Assembly: GCF_008086595.1 (NCBI RefSeq)
Contig: NZ_RXYA01000015.1
Span: 62,001 to 126,000 of the forward strand
DNA from: Acetobacterium paludosum
GTDB taxonomy: Bacteria; Bacillota; Clostridia; Eubacteriales; Eubacteriaceae
Length of the DNA stretch: 64,000 nt
Direction: 5' to 3'
The notes beneath the pieces are model-generated. The model did not search any database and had not been told where the DNA came from. It saw only the letters and a program-made list of their open reading frames with translations. Position 1 is the first letter of the stretch; each line of letters opens with the position of its first letter. Position numbers and translations under genes: made by a program. Positions 1 through 10,695 of the stretch are shown here, piece by piece.

Positions 1-204
1 GATGAGATATTCGTCAAAATCATTGGCGTTTAATCCATAAAAACGTTTTAAATCTTTTCCTTCACCTTTTACCATACCCAAATCACTAACAGAAGCTAAA
101 AGATCTGTTTCTATATCAGTCAAAGAACGGTTGCTGTTGTGCTGGCAGCCAAGAAGAGGGAAAGTCAGTATTATAATAAGTATCATGATGGAGAATTTTT
201 TCAT
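1..204 (-). CDS. DUF4358-like lipoprotein, C-terminus outside window
   Basis: The first 68 residues of a minus-strand gene are visible; the rest lies beyond the window edge. It starts MKKFSIMILIIILTF and has a type II signal peptide ending in the lipobox LLGC near residue 19, so a membrane-anchored lipoprotein is expected. The following text (LASVSDLGMVKGEGKDLKRF, then YGLNANDFDEYL) resembles small clostridial DUF4358 proteins of unknown function. The ATG lies 16 bases after the stop of the upstream SGNH hydrolase gene, so the two are probably cotranscribed. Family assignment is from memory of the motif. Confidence 0.6.
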   Translation of the reverse strand, partial: MKKFSIMILIIILTFPLLGCQHNSNRSLTDIETDLLASVSDLGMVKGEGKDLKRFYGLNANDFDEYLI

Positions 205-219
205 CAGTTCTTTCCAATT

Positions 220-990
220 CTATAATAATTTTGAAAGGTCACTATTCTTTACCAGGTTATCCAACCACAAGGGATAGAATGCTTTTATCACATGGATGCC
301 ATCGTCCTCATGGTACTGCGGATTTGTCTTTAACAGGGTATAGGTATCAATATAATGGATGTTTTTGCGGTTAGCCATTTCGATAAGTGCGGCATTATAA
401 GTTTCAATCTGACTGAATACCGGTTGTTCTTGTAGGACTTTATCCGTAACCGGGAAGATACTGCAAATATAGATTTGAGTGTTTGGCAACTGATCTTGGA
501 TGGCATTAATTAACTGTTCATAGGAAGCAATATAAGAGTCAAGAGTGCTGTCAGGATGGCTGATGTCATTTAGACCCAATTCAATAAAGAGCGTTCGAGG
601 AGATAAATCGACTATCTTGGGAACATCTTCTTGACTGTTGTCAATCGATTTTCCAAGAATCGCTACCAGCGAAGATGCTCTCAAATAACCATAAAGTCCT
701 AAACCTTCAGCGATAGAGTCGCCATAAACGACAGAAGAATCAAACAGATCAGGATAATTACCAGCATCTACTGCTTCATGTTTCATGAAATCAATTTTTT
801 CTTCCATTGTAAAAAGATCCCTTGATTCCAAAGAGGTCAATTCATCAACTCCGGCTTTGATTTCTGAGTTTTGTTTGGCTATATTCTGGAAGTTCATAAT
901 AACAACCACGCCAATAATTAGCATCAGGATAATGATCACAACTATTCGGGGAGAGGTCTTAATTTTGCGGATTAGTTTGTTTGTTTTCAA
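220..990 (-). CDS. Membrane-anchored SGNH/GDSL hydrolase
   Basis: A 256-residue protein with one N-terminal membrane segment (about residues 15-33) and an extracytoplasmic SGNH hydrolase domain. Block I is VVYGDSIAEG (Ser92), block III is ELGLNDIS (Gly139, Asn141), and block V is DGIH (Asp230, His233), so the Ser-Asp-His catalytic set is complete. Such enzymes often remove acyl groups from cell-surface glycans, but the substrate cannot be read here. The start is TTG at 988-990, 8 bases after an AAGGTG ribosome-binding site. The downstream lipoprotein follows at 16 bases, suggesting a joint envelope role. Confidence 0.85.
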   Translation of the reverse strand: MKTNKLIRKIKTSPRIVVIIILMLIIGVVVIMNFQNIAKQNSEIKAGVDELTSLESRDLFTMEEKIDFMKHEAVDAGNYPDLFDSSVVYGDSIAEGLGLYGYLRASSLVAILGKSIDNSQEDVPKIVDLSPRTLFIELGLNDISHPDSTLDSYIASYEQLINAIQDQLPNTQIYICSIFPVTDKVLQEQPVFSQIETYNAALIEMANRKNIHYIDTYTLLKTNPQYHEDDGIHVIKAFYPLWLDNLVKNSDLSKLL

Positions 991-1111
991 AGGGATTCAC
1001 CTTCAATTGTTATTTTCATATAGTTAATACAATATCACACATTATGCAGATAATACAACGTTCTTTTTGTAACAAATTAGTTGTTTCAATGTCACAATTT
1101 TGAATGAAAAT

Positions 1112-1150
1112 AAGGGCCGCCGCTCAGAAAATCTCTGAGCAGCGGCCCTT
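1112..1150 (-). terminator. Terminator of the glycerol dehydrogenase operon
   Basis: A GC-rich inverted repeat (AAGGGCCGC and CTCAGA arms, with one unpaired C) with a short loop lies just past the stop of the DUF1667 gene. On the minus strand it is followed by ATTTTCATTC, a weak U-tract. It separates the glycerol operon from the SGNH hydrolase gene. Confidence 0.8.
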
Positions 1151-1169
1151 GACACTTTAGATTAATAGG

Positions 1170-1535
1170 TTAACATTTGGCCATGGTTTTTGTGGAAACG
1201 ACATTAATACCAAGACCCAAAAGATTTTCAATTATAATATCGCCCGATTTAATGGGGGCATCGACAACGACTTGATTAATGACTTTCATGGCATCAAAAA
1301 TCTTTCCTTTAGGAATAGGTTCGGCTGTCTTTACGGGCAGACGCGGAAGCATGGCATTTCTGACAACAACGGTGGTAGGAATAACCCGAGTTGGGTTGGT
1401 TAGCTCATTGATTGCATATTTGGGACCACGTTTACAGGTATTGCCGGTAACTTCAAAATTGCCGTCATCATTTTTATCCACAACGGTTAACTGACAGCCC
1501 ATGGGGCAAGTGATACAGGTTAGTTCTTTGATCAT
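1170..1535 (-). CDS. DUF1667 Cys-motif protein of the glycerol dehydrogenase operon
   Basis: A 121-residue protein beginning MIKELTCITCPMGCQL, with a CxxCxxxC motif at residues 7-14 and further Cys at about 33 and 121. This is the DUF1667 family, usually found directly after a GlpA-type dehydrogenase and an NAD/FAD oxidoreductase in Firmicutes. The Cys motif suggests a metal or Fe-S site and a role in electron transfer, but no biochemical function is established that I know of. Its ATG overlaps the end of the upstream oxidoreductase gene by 4 bases, indicating translational coupling. Confidence 0.85.
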   Translation of the reverse strand: MIKELTCITCPMGCQLTVVDKNDDGNFEVTGNTCKRGPKYAINELTNPTRVIPTTVVVRNAMLPRLPVKTAEPIPKGKIFDAMKVINQVVVDAPIKSGDIIIENLLGLGINVVSTKTMAKC

Positions 1536-2800
1536 TTTTTGGCCTCCTCGACGACAAAACGGATTTCTCCGGCAGGATATTGGGCTAATAGTTCTTTAGC
1601 AATTTTGAAATTGACCATTTCAGCAGGAAGTAATTTTTTCTCCTTTTTTGTGGCAACGAGCTGATCGCCGATATAGGCATTGACAACCCGATCTTTAAAG
1701 ACCTGACGAACACGCATGTAGAAGGTTACATTTTCCTCCACATTTTTCATGGCCACCTGTTGAGGAACGACATAACTGATGCCATTTCCATTAACAGTTG
1801 TAAAAGTGACGTTGGTATCCAACGTTCCCTTTACGTATTTAGCGGCACCTTTGCCGGCAAGAACTGCTTCTTCACTAACAAAATCCACCAGATCATGAAC
1901 GTGGACCACATTACCGCAAGCGAAAACGCCGGGAATGGAGGTTTGGCGAAGTTCTCCAACCACAGATCCATTGGTTCGGTCATCCATTTCAACGCCGGCA
2001 TTACGGGTGATTTCATTTTCGGGGATTAAACCGACGGATAAAAGCAGGGTATCGCAGGGAATATATTCTTCCGTTCCAGGAATTACCTTCATTTTTTCAT
2101 CGACTTGTGAAACACTAACACCTTCAATACGGTCTTTACCATGAATAAAGGTAATGGTATGGCTAAGTTTCAAAGGGATATCGTAGTCATCCAGGCATTG
2201 AACAATGTTACGTACCAAACCATTTGAATAAGGCATCAGCTCACAAACGGCATTAACATGAGCGCCTTCTAAAGTCATCCGACGAGCCATGATGAGGCCG
2301 ATATCTCCGGAGCCAAGAATAACAACTTCTTTACCGGGCATGTAACCTTCCATGTTGATATAGCGTTGAACCGTGCCGGCAGTGAATACCCCGGATGGAC
2401 GGTAGCCAGGAATGCCAATGGCTCCGGATGTTCGTTCCCGACAGCCCATCGTCAAGATCACAGCTTTCGATTGAATAACGGTGTAGCCATCTTCTTCGTT
2501 GATGACATGAATTGTTTTGAGATCGCCGTTATCGGTCAGGTCTAAAACCATGGTATTGAGCAGATAGGGGATACCAAGGTCAGTAACCTGGTGAATATAA
2601 CGTTCCGCATATTCAGGACCGGTTAATTCTTCATTGAAAGTATGAAGACCAAAACCGTTATGGATACATTGGTTCAGAATACCGCCTAATTCGCGATCCC
2701 GTTCCAGAATAAGAACATTTTCCGCGCCATCTTTTTTAGCTTCTACCGCAGCGGATAAACCAGCTGGGCCGCCGCCTAAAATAACAACATCATATATCAT
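1532..2800 (-). CDS. NAD(P)/FAD-dependent oxidoreductase, glycerol operon
   Basis: A 422-residue flavoprotein. The N-terminal FAD-binding Rossmann motif is VVILGGGPAGLSAA (about residues 5-18) and a second dinucleotide motif is VVILGSGDIGLIMA (about 160-173), with an FAD-closing segment TSIPGVFACGNVVHVHDLVD near 285-305. This two-Rossmann layout is that of pyridine-nucleotide disulfide-type reductases. The gene sits 3 bases after the GlpA-type gene and before DUF1667, an order common in clostridia. It probably passes electrons from glycerol-3-phosphate oxidation to NAD or another carrier. That is inference from context. Confidence 0.85.
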   Translation of the reverse strand: MIYDVVILGGGPAGLSAAVEAKKDGAENVLILERDRELGGILNQCIHNGFGLHTFNEELTGPEYAERYIHQVTDLGIPYLLNTMVLDLTDNGDLKTIHVINEEDGYTVIQSKAVILTMGCRERTSGAIGIPGYRPSGVFTAGTVQRYINMEGYMPGKEVVILGSGDIGLIMARRMTLEGAHVNAVCELMPYSNGLVRNIVQCLDDYDIPLKLSHTITFIHGKDRIEGVSVSQVDEKMKVIPGTEEYIPCDTLLLSVGLIPENEITRNAGVEMDDRTNGSVVGELRQTSIPGVFACGNVVHVHDLVDFVSEEAVLAGKGAAKYVKGTLDTNVTFTTVNGNGISYVVPQQVAMKNVEENVTFYMRVRQVFKDRVVNAYIGDQLVATKKEKKLLPAEMVNFKIAKELLAQYPAGEIRFVVEEAKK

Positions 2801-2802
2801 GA

Positions 2803-4272
2803 TTATGCCTCCTCCTTAGCTGATTTTGTTTGTCCAGCAAGAATATAGGTTGAGTCTTGTTGATCATACATAATTTCATCCAACGAACAGTTGAGTTCAC
2901 GGGCAAGAATCTCAACGACCCGCGGGGAGCAGAAGCCGCCTTGACAACGACCCATTCCGGCACGGCATCGTTTTTTAACGGATTTGACTGTTCGAGCACC
3001 AGCATTCCGATGGATGACATCAAGAATTTCACCCTCGGTAATCGTTTCGCAACGACAGATGACTTTACCATACTTGGGATCTTTTTTAATAATGTCAGCC
3101 CGTTCTTCGTCAGAAAGCTCTTCAAAGCGAAGATGCGGACGAACCTTTGGATCAAAATTGGGGTTGCTTTCAATATTGGGAATTAATGGTTTTACAATTT
3201 CTTCAACAACATAATGAGCGACAGCTGGAATCGATGTTAATCCGGGAGATTCATAACCAGCGACGTTAATGAATCCTTTTACCGGGGATTCTTCAAGGAT
3301 GAAGTCACCATCGGTGGTGGTAAAGGTATCGGCAACAGGCGTATTTCGGAGTCCCGCATATGAGCGAATGATTTTTTTAAAGGGCAGAGCAGGACAATTT
3401 TTCAAAGCATTGGCTTTGATATAATCCAGTTGTTCACCGGTTGTTGAGACATCCCCCTTATCTACTGGCGAAGCATCCGGACCGATTAATAGGTTGCCAT
3501 GTACGGTTGGTGAAACTAAAATACCTTTACCATTTTTTGATGGACAAGGGAAGATAACACTGTTTACGAGAGAACCCGCGTCTTTGTCAAAAATAAAGTA
3601 ATTACCTTTTCTGGCAAGAAGTTTAAAATAGGGTTCGCCAACCATTTCATAAACGTCATCCGCATACAGGCCCGCCGCATTGATAACTAATTTGGCATCG
3701 ATGTTTTCATCAGCGGTAGTGATACTAAAATAATCATCGACTTTATTAATGGCCGTTACCATATGATTGAGTTTAAGGGTAACGCCGTTGTCAACCGCGT
3801 TTTCAGCAACATGGGCACAGAGTTCGAAAGGTGAAACAATTCCAGCGGTCGGGGCATAAAGCGCTCCGCAGATATCCTCACTGAGATTGGGTTCCATGGC
3901 ATGAACTTCGTCTTTGAATAAAATCTTCAATCCAGGAACACCATTTTTCAAACCGTTTTTATACAAATCGTGGATGGTTGCCATTTCAAATTCATCATGG
4001 GCGACGACTAATGAACCGCAACGTTTAAAGGGGACATCCAGATCATCACAAATTTTTCCATACATGATGTTTCCGGCAGCATTGAATTTTCCCTTTAGTT
4101 TATAGGATGGGGCATCAAAACCGGCATGGACAATGGCAGAATTGGCCATAGTAATTTGATTACCCACATCATTTTCTCCATCCAACAAAACAATATCTAA
4201 TTTGTACCGAGATAATTCTCGGGCAATGTAGGAACCGGCTATGCCGGCTCCAATAATAGCGATATCATACAT
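2803..4272 (-). CDS. glpA: GlpA-type FAD glycerol-3-phosphate dehydrogenase
   Basis: A 489-residue protein: an FAD-dependent DAO-type oxidoreductase domain (GAGIAGSYIARELS at about residues 8-21) followed by a C-terminal BFD-like [2Fe-2S] domain. The latter carries CRC at 406-408 and Cys436, Cys443 and Cys448. This matches anaerobic glycerol-3-phosphate dehydrogenase, oxidising G3P to dihydroxyacetone phosphate. The related L-2-hydroxyglutarate oxidase family looks similar in the FAD domain, but linkage to GlpK and GlpP favours G3P. The ATG follows a strong AAGGAGG site, and the mRNA leader holds a terminator probably controlled by GlpP. Confidence 0.85.
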   Translation of the reverse strand: MYDIAIIGAGIAGSYIARELSRYKLDIVLLDGENDVGNQITMANSAIVHAGFDAPSYKLKGKFNAAGNIMYGKICDDLDVPFKRCGSLVVAHDEFEMATIHDLYKNGLKNGVPGLKILFKDEVHAMEPNLSEDICGALYAPTAGIVSPFELCAHVAENAVDNGVTLKLNHMVTAINKVDDYFSITTADENIDAKLVINAAGLYADDVYEMVGEPYFKLLARKGNYFIFDKDAGSLVNSVIFPCPSKNGKGILVSPTVHGNLLIGPDASPVDKGDVSTTGEQLDYIKANALKNCPALPFKKIIRSYAGLRNTPVADTFTTTDGDFILEESPVKGFINVAGYESPGLTSIPAVAHYVVEEIVKPLIPNIESNPNFDPKVRPHLRFEELSDEERADIIKKDPKYGKVICRCETITEGEILDVIHRNAGARTVKSVKKRCRAGMGRCQGGFCSPRVVEILARELNCSLDEIMYDQQDSTYILAGQTKSAKEEA

Positions 4273-4300
4273 AATTTATTCCTCCTTGGAACTAATAATA

Positions 4301-4358
4301 AAAAACCACACAATTTTCTCAAATGAAGGATTCATTTAAGAAAACAGTGTGGCTCTCC
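4301..4358 (-). promoter_or_regulatory. Leader terminator with candidate GlpP box before glpA
   Basis: Read on the minus strand, GGAGAGCCACAC (4347-4358) leads into a long hairpin with CCACAC/GTGTGG base, TTTTCT/AGAAAA middle and AAATGAA/TTCATTT top. A U-tract at 4301-4305 follows, then the glpA ribosome-binding site. An intrinsic terminator placed between glpP and glpA, inside the leader, is the arrangement GlpP relieves in Bacillus glpD. A similar box occurs in the glpK leader. Direct GlpP binding is inferred. Confidence 0.75.
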
Positions 4359-4376
4359 GTTGCCTTGTATTTTATT

Positions 4377-4994
4377 TTAGCTTATAGTTTGCAATAATAA
4401 TTTTTGCTCTTCTCGAATAAGCTTTATTTTATCCCACAATGGTTTATGAGATGTGCTGACTGATAGTGCACCAGCAGCAAGACAAGAACGAACTTCTTCT
4501 TCTGTCTCAATGAAGCCCCCAGTGACAATGGGGATATTAATTTCTTTTTTAACGCTTTTAATGAGCTTGGGGACTAAACCAGGAAGAATTTCAACTGCAT
4601 CAGGCTTGATTTTTTTAGCTGACTCAATGGAAATATCCATGGCGGAAGAATCCAATAAAAATAAGCGTTGGATTGTCATCAGATTTTCCTGCTTAGCACG
4701 GGTGATAATGTTATTTTTTGTCGTAATGATTCCGGTGGGATTAATCTCATCTTTAAGATATTTAATAAAATAATTATCCTGGGAGTAACCTTTAATCAGA
4801 TCCAAATGTATAAAAACATACTTATCGGCTTTTATACAAAGCTCCACTAATTTTTTTAGATTAAATACATTTCCGGTCAGTAAAAATATGATTTGCGATT
4901 GAGAATGAATCGCATCATAAATATCCTTGGGATTACGAACAGCAGCAATGATCGGATTGTCCTGAAACATCAGAAGACATTTTCTCGTAGCCAT
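4377..4994 (-). CDS. glpP: Glycerol-3-phosphate responsive antiterminator GlpP
   Basis: A 205-residue protein of the GlpP family, a TIM-barrel-like fold that binds G3P and then glp leader RNA to allow transcription past a terminator. Recognisable segments are NPIIAAVRNPKD near the N-terminus, FIHLDLIKGYS, GIITTKNNII, and the C-terminal phosphate-binding-like IPIVTGGFIETEEEV and ALSVSTSHKPLW. The start ATG follows AGGGAGGAGA. It lies between glpK and glpA, and leader terminators are visible before both, which fits a local regulator. No other regulator of glycerol use is seen nearby. Confidence 0.9.
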   Translation of the reverse strand: MATRKCLLMFQDNPIIAAVRNPKDIYDAIHSQSQIIFLLTGNVFNLKKLVELCIKADKYVFIHLDLIKGYSQDNYFIKYLKDEINPTGIITTKNNIITRAKQENLMTIQRLFLLDSSAMDISIESAKKIKPDAVEILPGLVPKLIKSVKKEINIPIVTGGFIETEEEVRSCLAAGALSVSTSHKPLWDKIKLIREEQKLLLQTIS

Positions 4995-5076
4995 AACTCT
5001 CCTCCCTATGGATTGTATTTTACAAATTCATTATATAACACAACCACTTAATTTGGAAAGAGAAAAATCTAAAATT

Positions 5077-5103
5077 GTTGGGGTGTGATGAAAACACCCC
5101 AAC
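5077..5103 (-). terminator. glpK terminator
   Basis: A 10-bp perfect stem GTTGGGGTGT/ACACCCCAAC with a 7-base loop lies just downstream of the glpK stop. On the minus strand it is followed by AATTTTAGATTTTTC. It separates glpK from glpP. Confidence 0.85.
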
Positions 5104-5136
5104 ACCATCAACAGAGTTTATCAGGTCAAGAAGGAA

Positions 5137-6639
<1,503 letters not shown>

Positions 6640-6708
6640 CTATTTATTTTATTATTTATTTAATTATGTAAAAACATAATAAAATCTAAAGAAAAAAACC
6701 GAAAAATT

Positions 6709-6784
6709 ACGAAAAAAAACAAAAAGAGCACATACTAACAAATTTACATATTCTCTTAATGTAAAAACGAAAGTACGGCCCTCC
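6709..6784 (-). promoter_or_regulatory. Leader terminator with candidate GlpP box before glpK
   Basis: On the minus strand GGAGGGCCGTAC (6773-6784) precedes an imperfect hairpin: basal GAG/CTC and GTAC/GTAT pairs, apical TTTACAT/ATGTAAA. A long T-rich run TTTTTGTTTTTTTT ends near 6711. The box matches the glpA leader box GGAGAGCCACAC at 9 of 12 positions. The glpK start lies about 80 bases further on, so this is a leader terminator, most simply relieved by GlpP. Confidence 0.6.
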
Positions 6785-6901
6785 ATAACTCCTGCCAAAT
6801 ATGAAATTAGTTTATCTTTGTGTGAAATTATTAAATTGCTTTATTTGGTCATAATAACACAATTTAGAAATAATGTAAAGGGTTACTGATAAAAAAAGAA
6901 C

Positions 6902-6955
6902 GTTAATTAATTAACATAAAGGCTGTTCAACTCATTTTAAGGGTAATTAATTATC
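6902..6955. promoter_or_regulatory. Paired AT-rich palindromes between glpK and dnaE
   Basis: GTTAATTAATTAAC at 6902-6915 is a perfect palindrome and GGTAATTAATTATC at 6942-6955 is a near copy, exactly 40 bp apart. They lie in the divergent intergenic region and could be a two-site operator for either gene. No regulator is identified. Confidence 0.35.
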
Positions 6956-7070
6956 ATTTAAGATTGTCGGTAGATATGAATTTATAGGCTTACGAGTTTG
7001 AAAAAGTAAGGATTTAGTGGGATCAATAACATCCGGCTGGGACAAGTAGCTATTTATTTTTCGAAAAGTA

Positions 7071-7079
7071 TGGTATAAT
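7071..7079 (+). promoter_or_regulatory. Extended -10 promoter for dnaE
   Basis: TGG-TATAAT (7071-7079) is an extended -10 element about 55 bases before the dnaE start; no good -35 is visible. The rest of the 6785-7070 stretch holds no gene that I can see. Confidence 0.55.
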
Positions 7080-7133
7080 ATTTAGTATAAAAAATCGGAA
7101 AAACTTTAAAAAGTATAAATCTAAGAATGAAAA

Positions 7134-10100
7134 ATGGTAACTAATATGGAAAAAAATTTTACGCATCTTCATGTGCATAGCGAATTCAGTTTGTTAGATG
7201 GATTTTGCCGAATCAACGCCTTGGTGAAAGCAGCAGCAGAAAAAGGGATGGACAGTGTGGCACTTACGGATCATGGTGTTCTTTTTGGTGCGATTGATTT
7301 TTATAAAGCCTGTCAAAAAGAAAAAATACATCCGGTCATCGGTTGTGAAGTTTATGTTTCACCCAGAGGGTTAGAACAAAAAGAACCACAATTGGATAAG
7401 GAACGTTTCCATCTTATTCTGTTAGCTGAAAACAACAAGGGGTATAAAAACCTTATGAGAATAGTTTCAAAAGGTTTTATTGATGGATTTTATTACAAAC
7501 CTCGGATAGATCACAATTATTTAAAGGAAAACAGTGAAGGTCTTATTTGTCTGTCTGCTTGTATCGGAGGAGAAATACCCCAAATGATTTTAAATAATGA
7601 TGTCGACGGAGCCGTTCAACGGTGCTTGTTATATCAGAATATATTTGGGAAAGATCATTTCTTTTTAGAAATACAAGATCATCGTTTAAGAGAAGAAGCA
7701 TTGGTAAATGAACGGATGCTGGAATTCTCCAAAAAGTATGAGATACCGTTGGTAGCGACAAACGATGTTCATTACATTAACAAGGAAGACAGCGAGAATC
7801 ATGATGTTCTTTTATGTATCCAAACAGCGGCCACCGTTCAGGAAGAAAAACGGATGCGTTTTCCCAATAATGAGTTTTATTTAAAAAGTCCTGAGGAAAT
7901 GTCCAAACTATTTTTAGATGTGCCGGAAGCGATCGAGAATTCCAATCGAATCGCAAAAAGGTGTCAAGTAACATTTGATTTGGAAGAAACGCATTTGCCC
8001 AAATTTGAACTGCCGGCAAATGAAAATGCAAAAGATTACCTTAAAAAGTTGTGTATCCAGGGAATGCAAAAGAAATATCAGAATGCTTCATCGGAATTGG
8101 ATGATCGGTTGGAATATGAGCTGGACACCATCCATACAATGGGCTTTGATGATTACTTTTTAATTGTATGGGATTTTATCAAGTATGCAAAAGATCATCA
8201 AATTATGGTCGGTCCGGGGCGAGGGAGTGCGGCCGGAAGCGTTGTCGCATACTGTTTAGGGATTACCACCATCGATCCGATTAAGTATCAATTACTGTTT
8301 GAACGATTCTTAAATCCCGAGCGGGTCACCATGCCTGATATCGACGTTGATTTTTGTTACGAACGCCGTCAGGAAGTTATTGATTACGTGGTTCATAAGT
8401 ACGGTGAAGACCGGGTTGCCCAAATTATCACTTTTGGAACCATGGCGGCCCGAGGGGCTTTACGGGATGTTGGAAGAGCCCTGGATATGCCCTATAATGC
8501 AGTCGACCGGGTCGCCAAGGAGATACCGATTCATCCGGGAGCCAATGTAACCATTAAAGACGCTCTAGAAGAGAATCCCGAGTTAAGAAAGATGGAAGCA
8601 GCGGATGAAGATGTTGCCAAGTTGATCAGAACAGCTCAATCCATTGAAGGATTGTCGCGTCATGCTTCGACTCATGCGGCCGGAGTTGTCATATCAGACA
8701 AGCCGCTGGTGGAATATATTCCCCTTTATCGAAATAACGATGCGATTACGACACAATTCCCGATGGGTCTGTTGGAAGATTTGGGACTGCTGAAAATGGA
8801 TTTTCTGGGTTTGCGAACATTAACAGTCATTCGCGATGCCCTGGAAAACATTGTCCTTTCCGGCAGGCCGTGCCCGGATCTGGAAGCTTTGGAGATGAAC
8901 GATGCCAAAGTCTATGAGATGCTTTCAAAAGGGGACACCATGGGTGTGTTTCAGTTGGAAAGCCGCGGTATGCAGCAGTTTATGAAAGAACTCCAGCCCA
9001 GTAATTTTGAAGATATTATTGCCGGAATATCGCTGTATCGCCCCGGTCCCATGGAGCAAATACCACGCTATATTGAAAACAAAAAAAATCCGAACTGTAT
9101 TTCGTATGATCATCCGATTCTGGAACCCATACTCAATGTAACTTACGGCTGTATGGTTTATCAGGAACAGGTGATGCAGATATTCAGGGATGTAGCCGGT
9201 TTTTCGATGGGGCGAAGCGACTTGGTCCGCCGTGCCATGTCCAAGAAAAAAGGGGATGTGATGGAAGCCGAAGGCCAGGTTTTTATTCATGGAGAAGTGA
9301 ATGAAAATGGAAAAATCGTCGTTGATGGAGCGATTCGTCGCGGGGTTCCGGAAAAAGTCGCGATAAAAATATTTGTAGAGATGAAGGATTTTGCTAAATA
9401 TGCATTTAACAAATCCCATGCAGCTGCTTATGCAGTCATTTCCTATCAAACGGCATGGCTCAAATATTTTCATCCCACCGCGTTTATGGCGGCGTTGATG
9501 TCAAGCATTATGGATGATGAGAAAAAAGTCGCCAAATATATTGAAGACTGCCGTAAAATTGGGATTCAGGTATTGCCGCCAAATATTAATGCCAGTTATG
9601 AGAAGTTCAGTGTTTCGGAAAATTCAATTTGCTTTGGGCTGGGGGCGGTAAAAGGACTTGGCAAAAATGCCATCGCAGCAATCATTGAGGCTCGAAAAAA
9701 GAGCGGCGATTTTCAAAGTCTGAGGGAATTTTGTGAACGTGTCGACCTGAAATCTTTGAACAAACGCAGTATTGAGAGTCTTATCAAGGGCGGCGCTTTT
9801 GATTCGATCGGAAACAATCGGGCCCAGATGCTGGCCACTGCGGAATTAATTGTCGATCAGGTTCAAAGAGAAAAAAAAGATCGGCTCTCAGGCCAGATGT
9901 CATTGTTGGATATGGCGAATTTGGGAGATTCAAGAGCGATGCTGATATTAAAAGAAGAGCATTTCCCGCAAAAGGAACCTTTTTCGAAAGAAGAGCGTTT
10001 GGTATTGGAAAAAGAAGTTTTAGGCTTGTATGTAACCGGACATCCGCTCGAAAAGTATGAAGAAATATTAAAAAAGACAGTGACGCTTTTTTCCAATATG

Positions 10101-10694
10101 ATTGATAGTTATCAAGATTTAAAAGATGCCGGCATCAGGGATGGACAACAGGTCAGTGTGGGGGGATTAATTGCTGAATTGAAAACTATGATGACAAAAA
10201 AAGGCCAGATGATGTGCTTCCTAACCATTGAGGATTTGTATGGAAGGATTGAAGTGGTCGTTTTCCCCCGAACCTATGATGAATACCGAAATTACTTAAA
10301 ACAGGACCAGCCGATTGTGATTAAAGGGCGAATAAACTATAACGAAGAAGCGCAAACATCCGTGATTGCCTCGCAAATATGTCCCATAGGACAACCTTCG
10401 AATCAATTGAAAACTCTTAAAGTCGAAGAAATTTCTGCTCCCTATGAAACGACAAATGGAACCCAGCTTCAAAAGAAACTGGTATTAAGTTTCGACGATT
10501 TAACAGAGAAGTCCTTGATAAAAACAGTAAAATCAGTTCTAATAAAGTATCCGGGACCGGTACCGGTTGTGTTGTATTTAAGAAATGATCATAAGAATTT
10601 CGGAGCCAATAGAAACTTATGGGTGACCCCGGGAGAGGCACTAATCAGTGAATTAACTCATATTTTAGGAAATCAAAACGTGGAGGTAAAATAA
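7134..10694 (+). CDS. dnaE: DNA polymerase III subunit alpha
   Basis: An 1186-residue DnaE-type replicative polymerase. An N-terminal PHP domain begins [14 protein letters not shown] (residues 10-23); [10 protein letters not shown] lies at about 360; the catalytic aspartates are in PDIDVDF near 402-407; the OB-fold ([16 protein letters not shown] and following) begins near 1007. The PHP motif is intact, so metal binding is likely. The first ATG at 7134 has a poor ribosome-binding site; ATG 7146, four codons in, is an equal alternative. It opens the dnaE-pfkA-pyk order common in clostridia, with pfkA starting immediately after the stop. Confidence 0.95.
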   Translation: MVTNMEKNFTHLHVHSEFSLLDGFCRINALVKAAAEKGMDSVALTDHGVLFGAIDFYKACQKEKIHPVIGCEVYVSPRGLEQKEPQLDKERFHLILLAENNKGYKNLMRIVSKGFIDGFYYKPRIDHNYLKENSEGLICLSACIGGEIPQMILNNDVDGAVQRCLLYQNIFGKDHFFLEIQDHRLREEALVNERMLEFSKKYEIPLVATNDVHYINKEDSENHDVLLCIQTAATVQEEKRMRFPNNEFYLKSPEEMSKLFLDVPEAIENSNRIAKRCQVTFDLEETHLPKFELPANENAKDYLKKLCIQGMQKKYQNASSELDDRLEYELDTIHTMGFDDYFLIVWDFIKYAKDHQIMVGPGRGSAAGSVVAYCLGITTIDPIKYQLLFERFLNPERVTMPDIDVDFCYERRQEVIDYVVHKYGEDRVAQIITFGTMAARGALRDVGRALDMPYNAVDRVAKEIPIHPGANVTIKDALEENPELRKMEAADEDVAKLIRTAQSIEGLSRHASTHAAGVVISDKPLVEYIPLYRNNDAITTQFPMGLLEDLGLLKMDFLGLRTLTVIRDALENIVLSGRPCPDLEALEMNDAKVYEMLSKGDTMGVFQLESRGMQQFMKELQPSNFEDIIAGISLYRPGPMEQIPRYIENKKNPNCISYDHPILEPILNVTYGCMVYQEQVMQIFRDVAGFSMGRSDLVRRAMSKKKGDVMEAEGQVFIHGEVNENGKIVVDGAIRRGVPEKVAIKIFVEMKDFAKYAFNKSHAAAYAVISYQTAWLKYFHPTAFMAALMSSIMDDEKKVAKYIEDCRKIGIQVLPPNINASYEKFSVSENSICFGLGAVKGLGKNAIAAIIEARKKSGDFQSLREFCERVDLKSLNKRSIESLIKGGAFDSIGNNRAQMLATAELIVDQVQREKKDRLSGQMSLLDMANLGDSRAMLILKEEHFPQKEPFSKEERLVLEKEVLGLYVTGHPLEKYEEILKKTVTLFSNMIDSYQDLKDAGIRDGQQVSVGGLIAELKTMMTKKGQMMCFLTIEDLYGRIEVVVFPRTYDEYRNYLKQDQPIVIKGRINYNEEAQTSVIASQICPIGQPSNQLKTLKVEEISAPYETTNGTQLQKKLVLSFDDLTEKSLIKTVKSVLIKYPGPVPVVLYLRNDHKNFGANRNLWVTPGEALISELTHILGNQNVEVK

Positions 10695-10695
10695 A

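Noticed and set aside
8925-9473. 182-residue minus-strand frame inside dnaE
   Set aside because: It is antisense to a conserved polymerase region whose motifs are intact on the plus strand.
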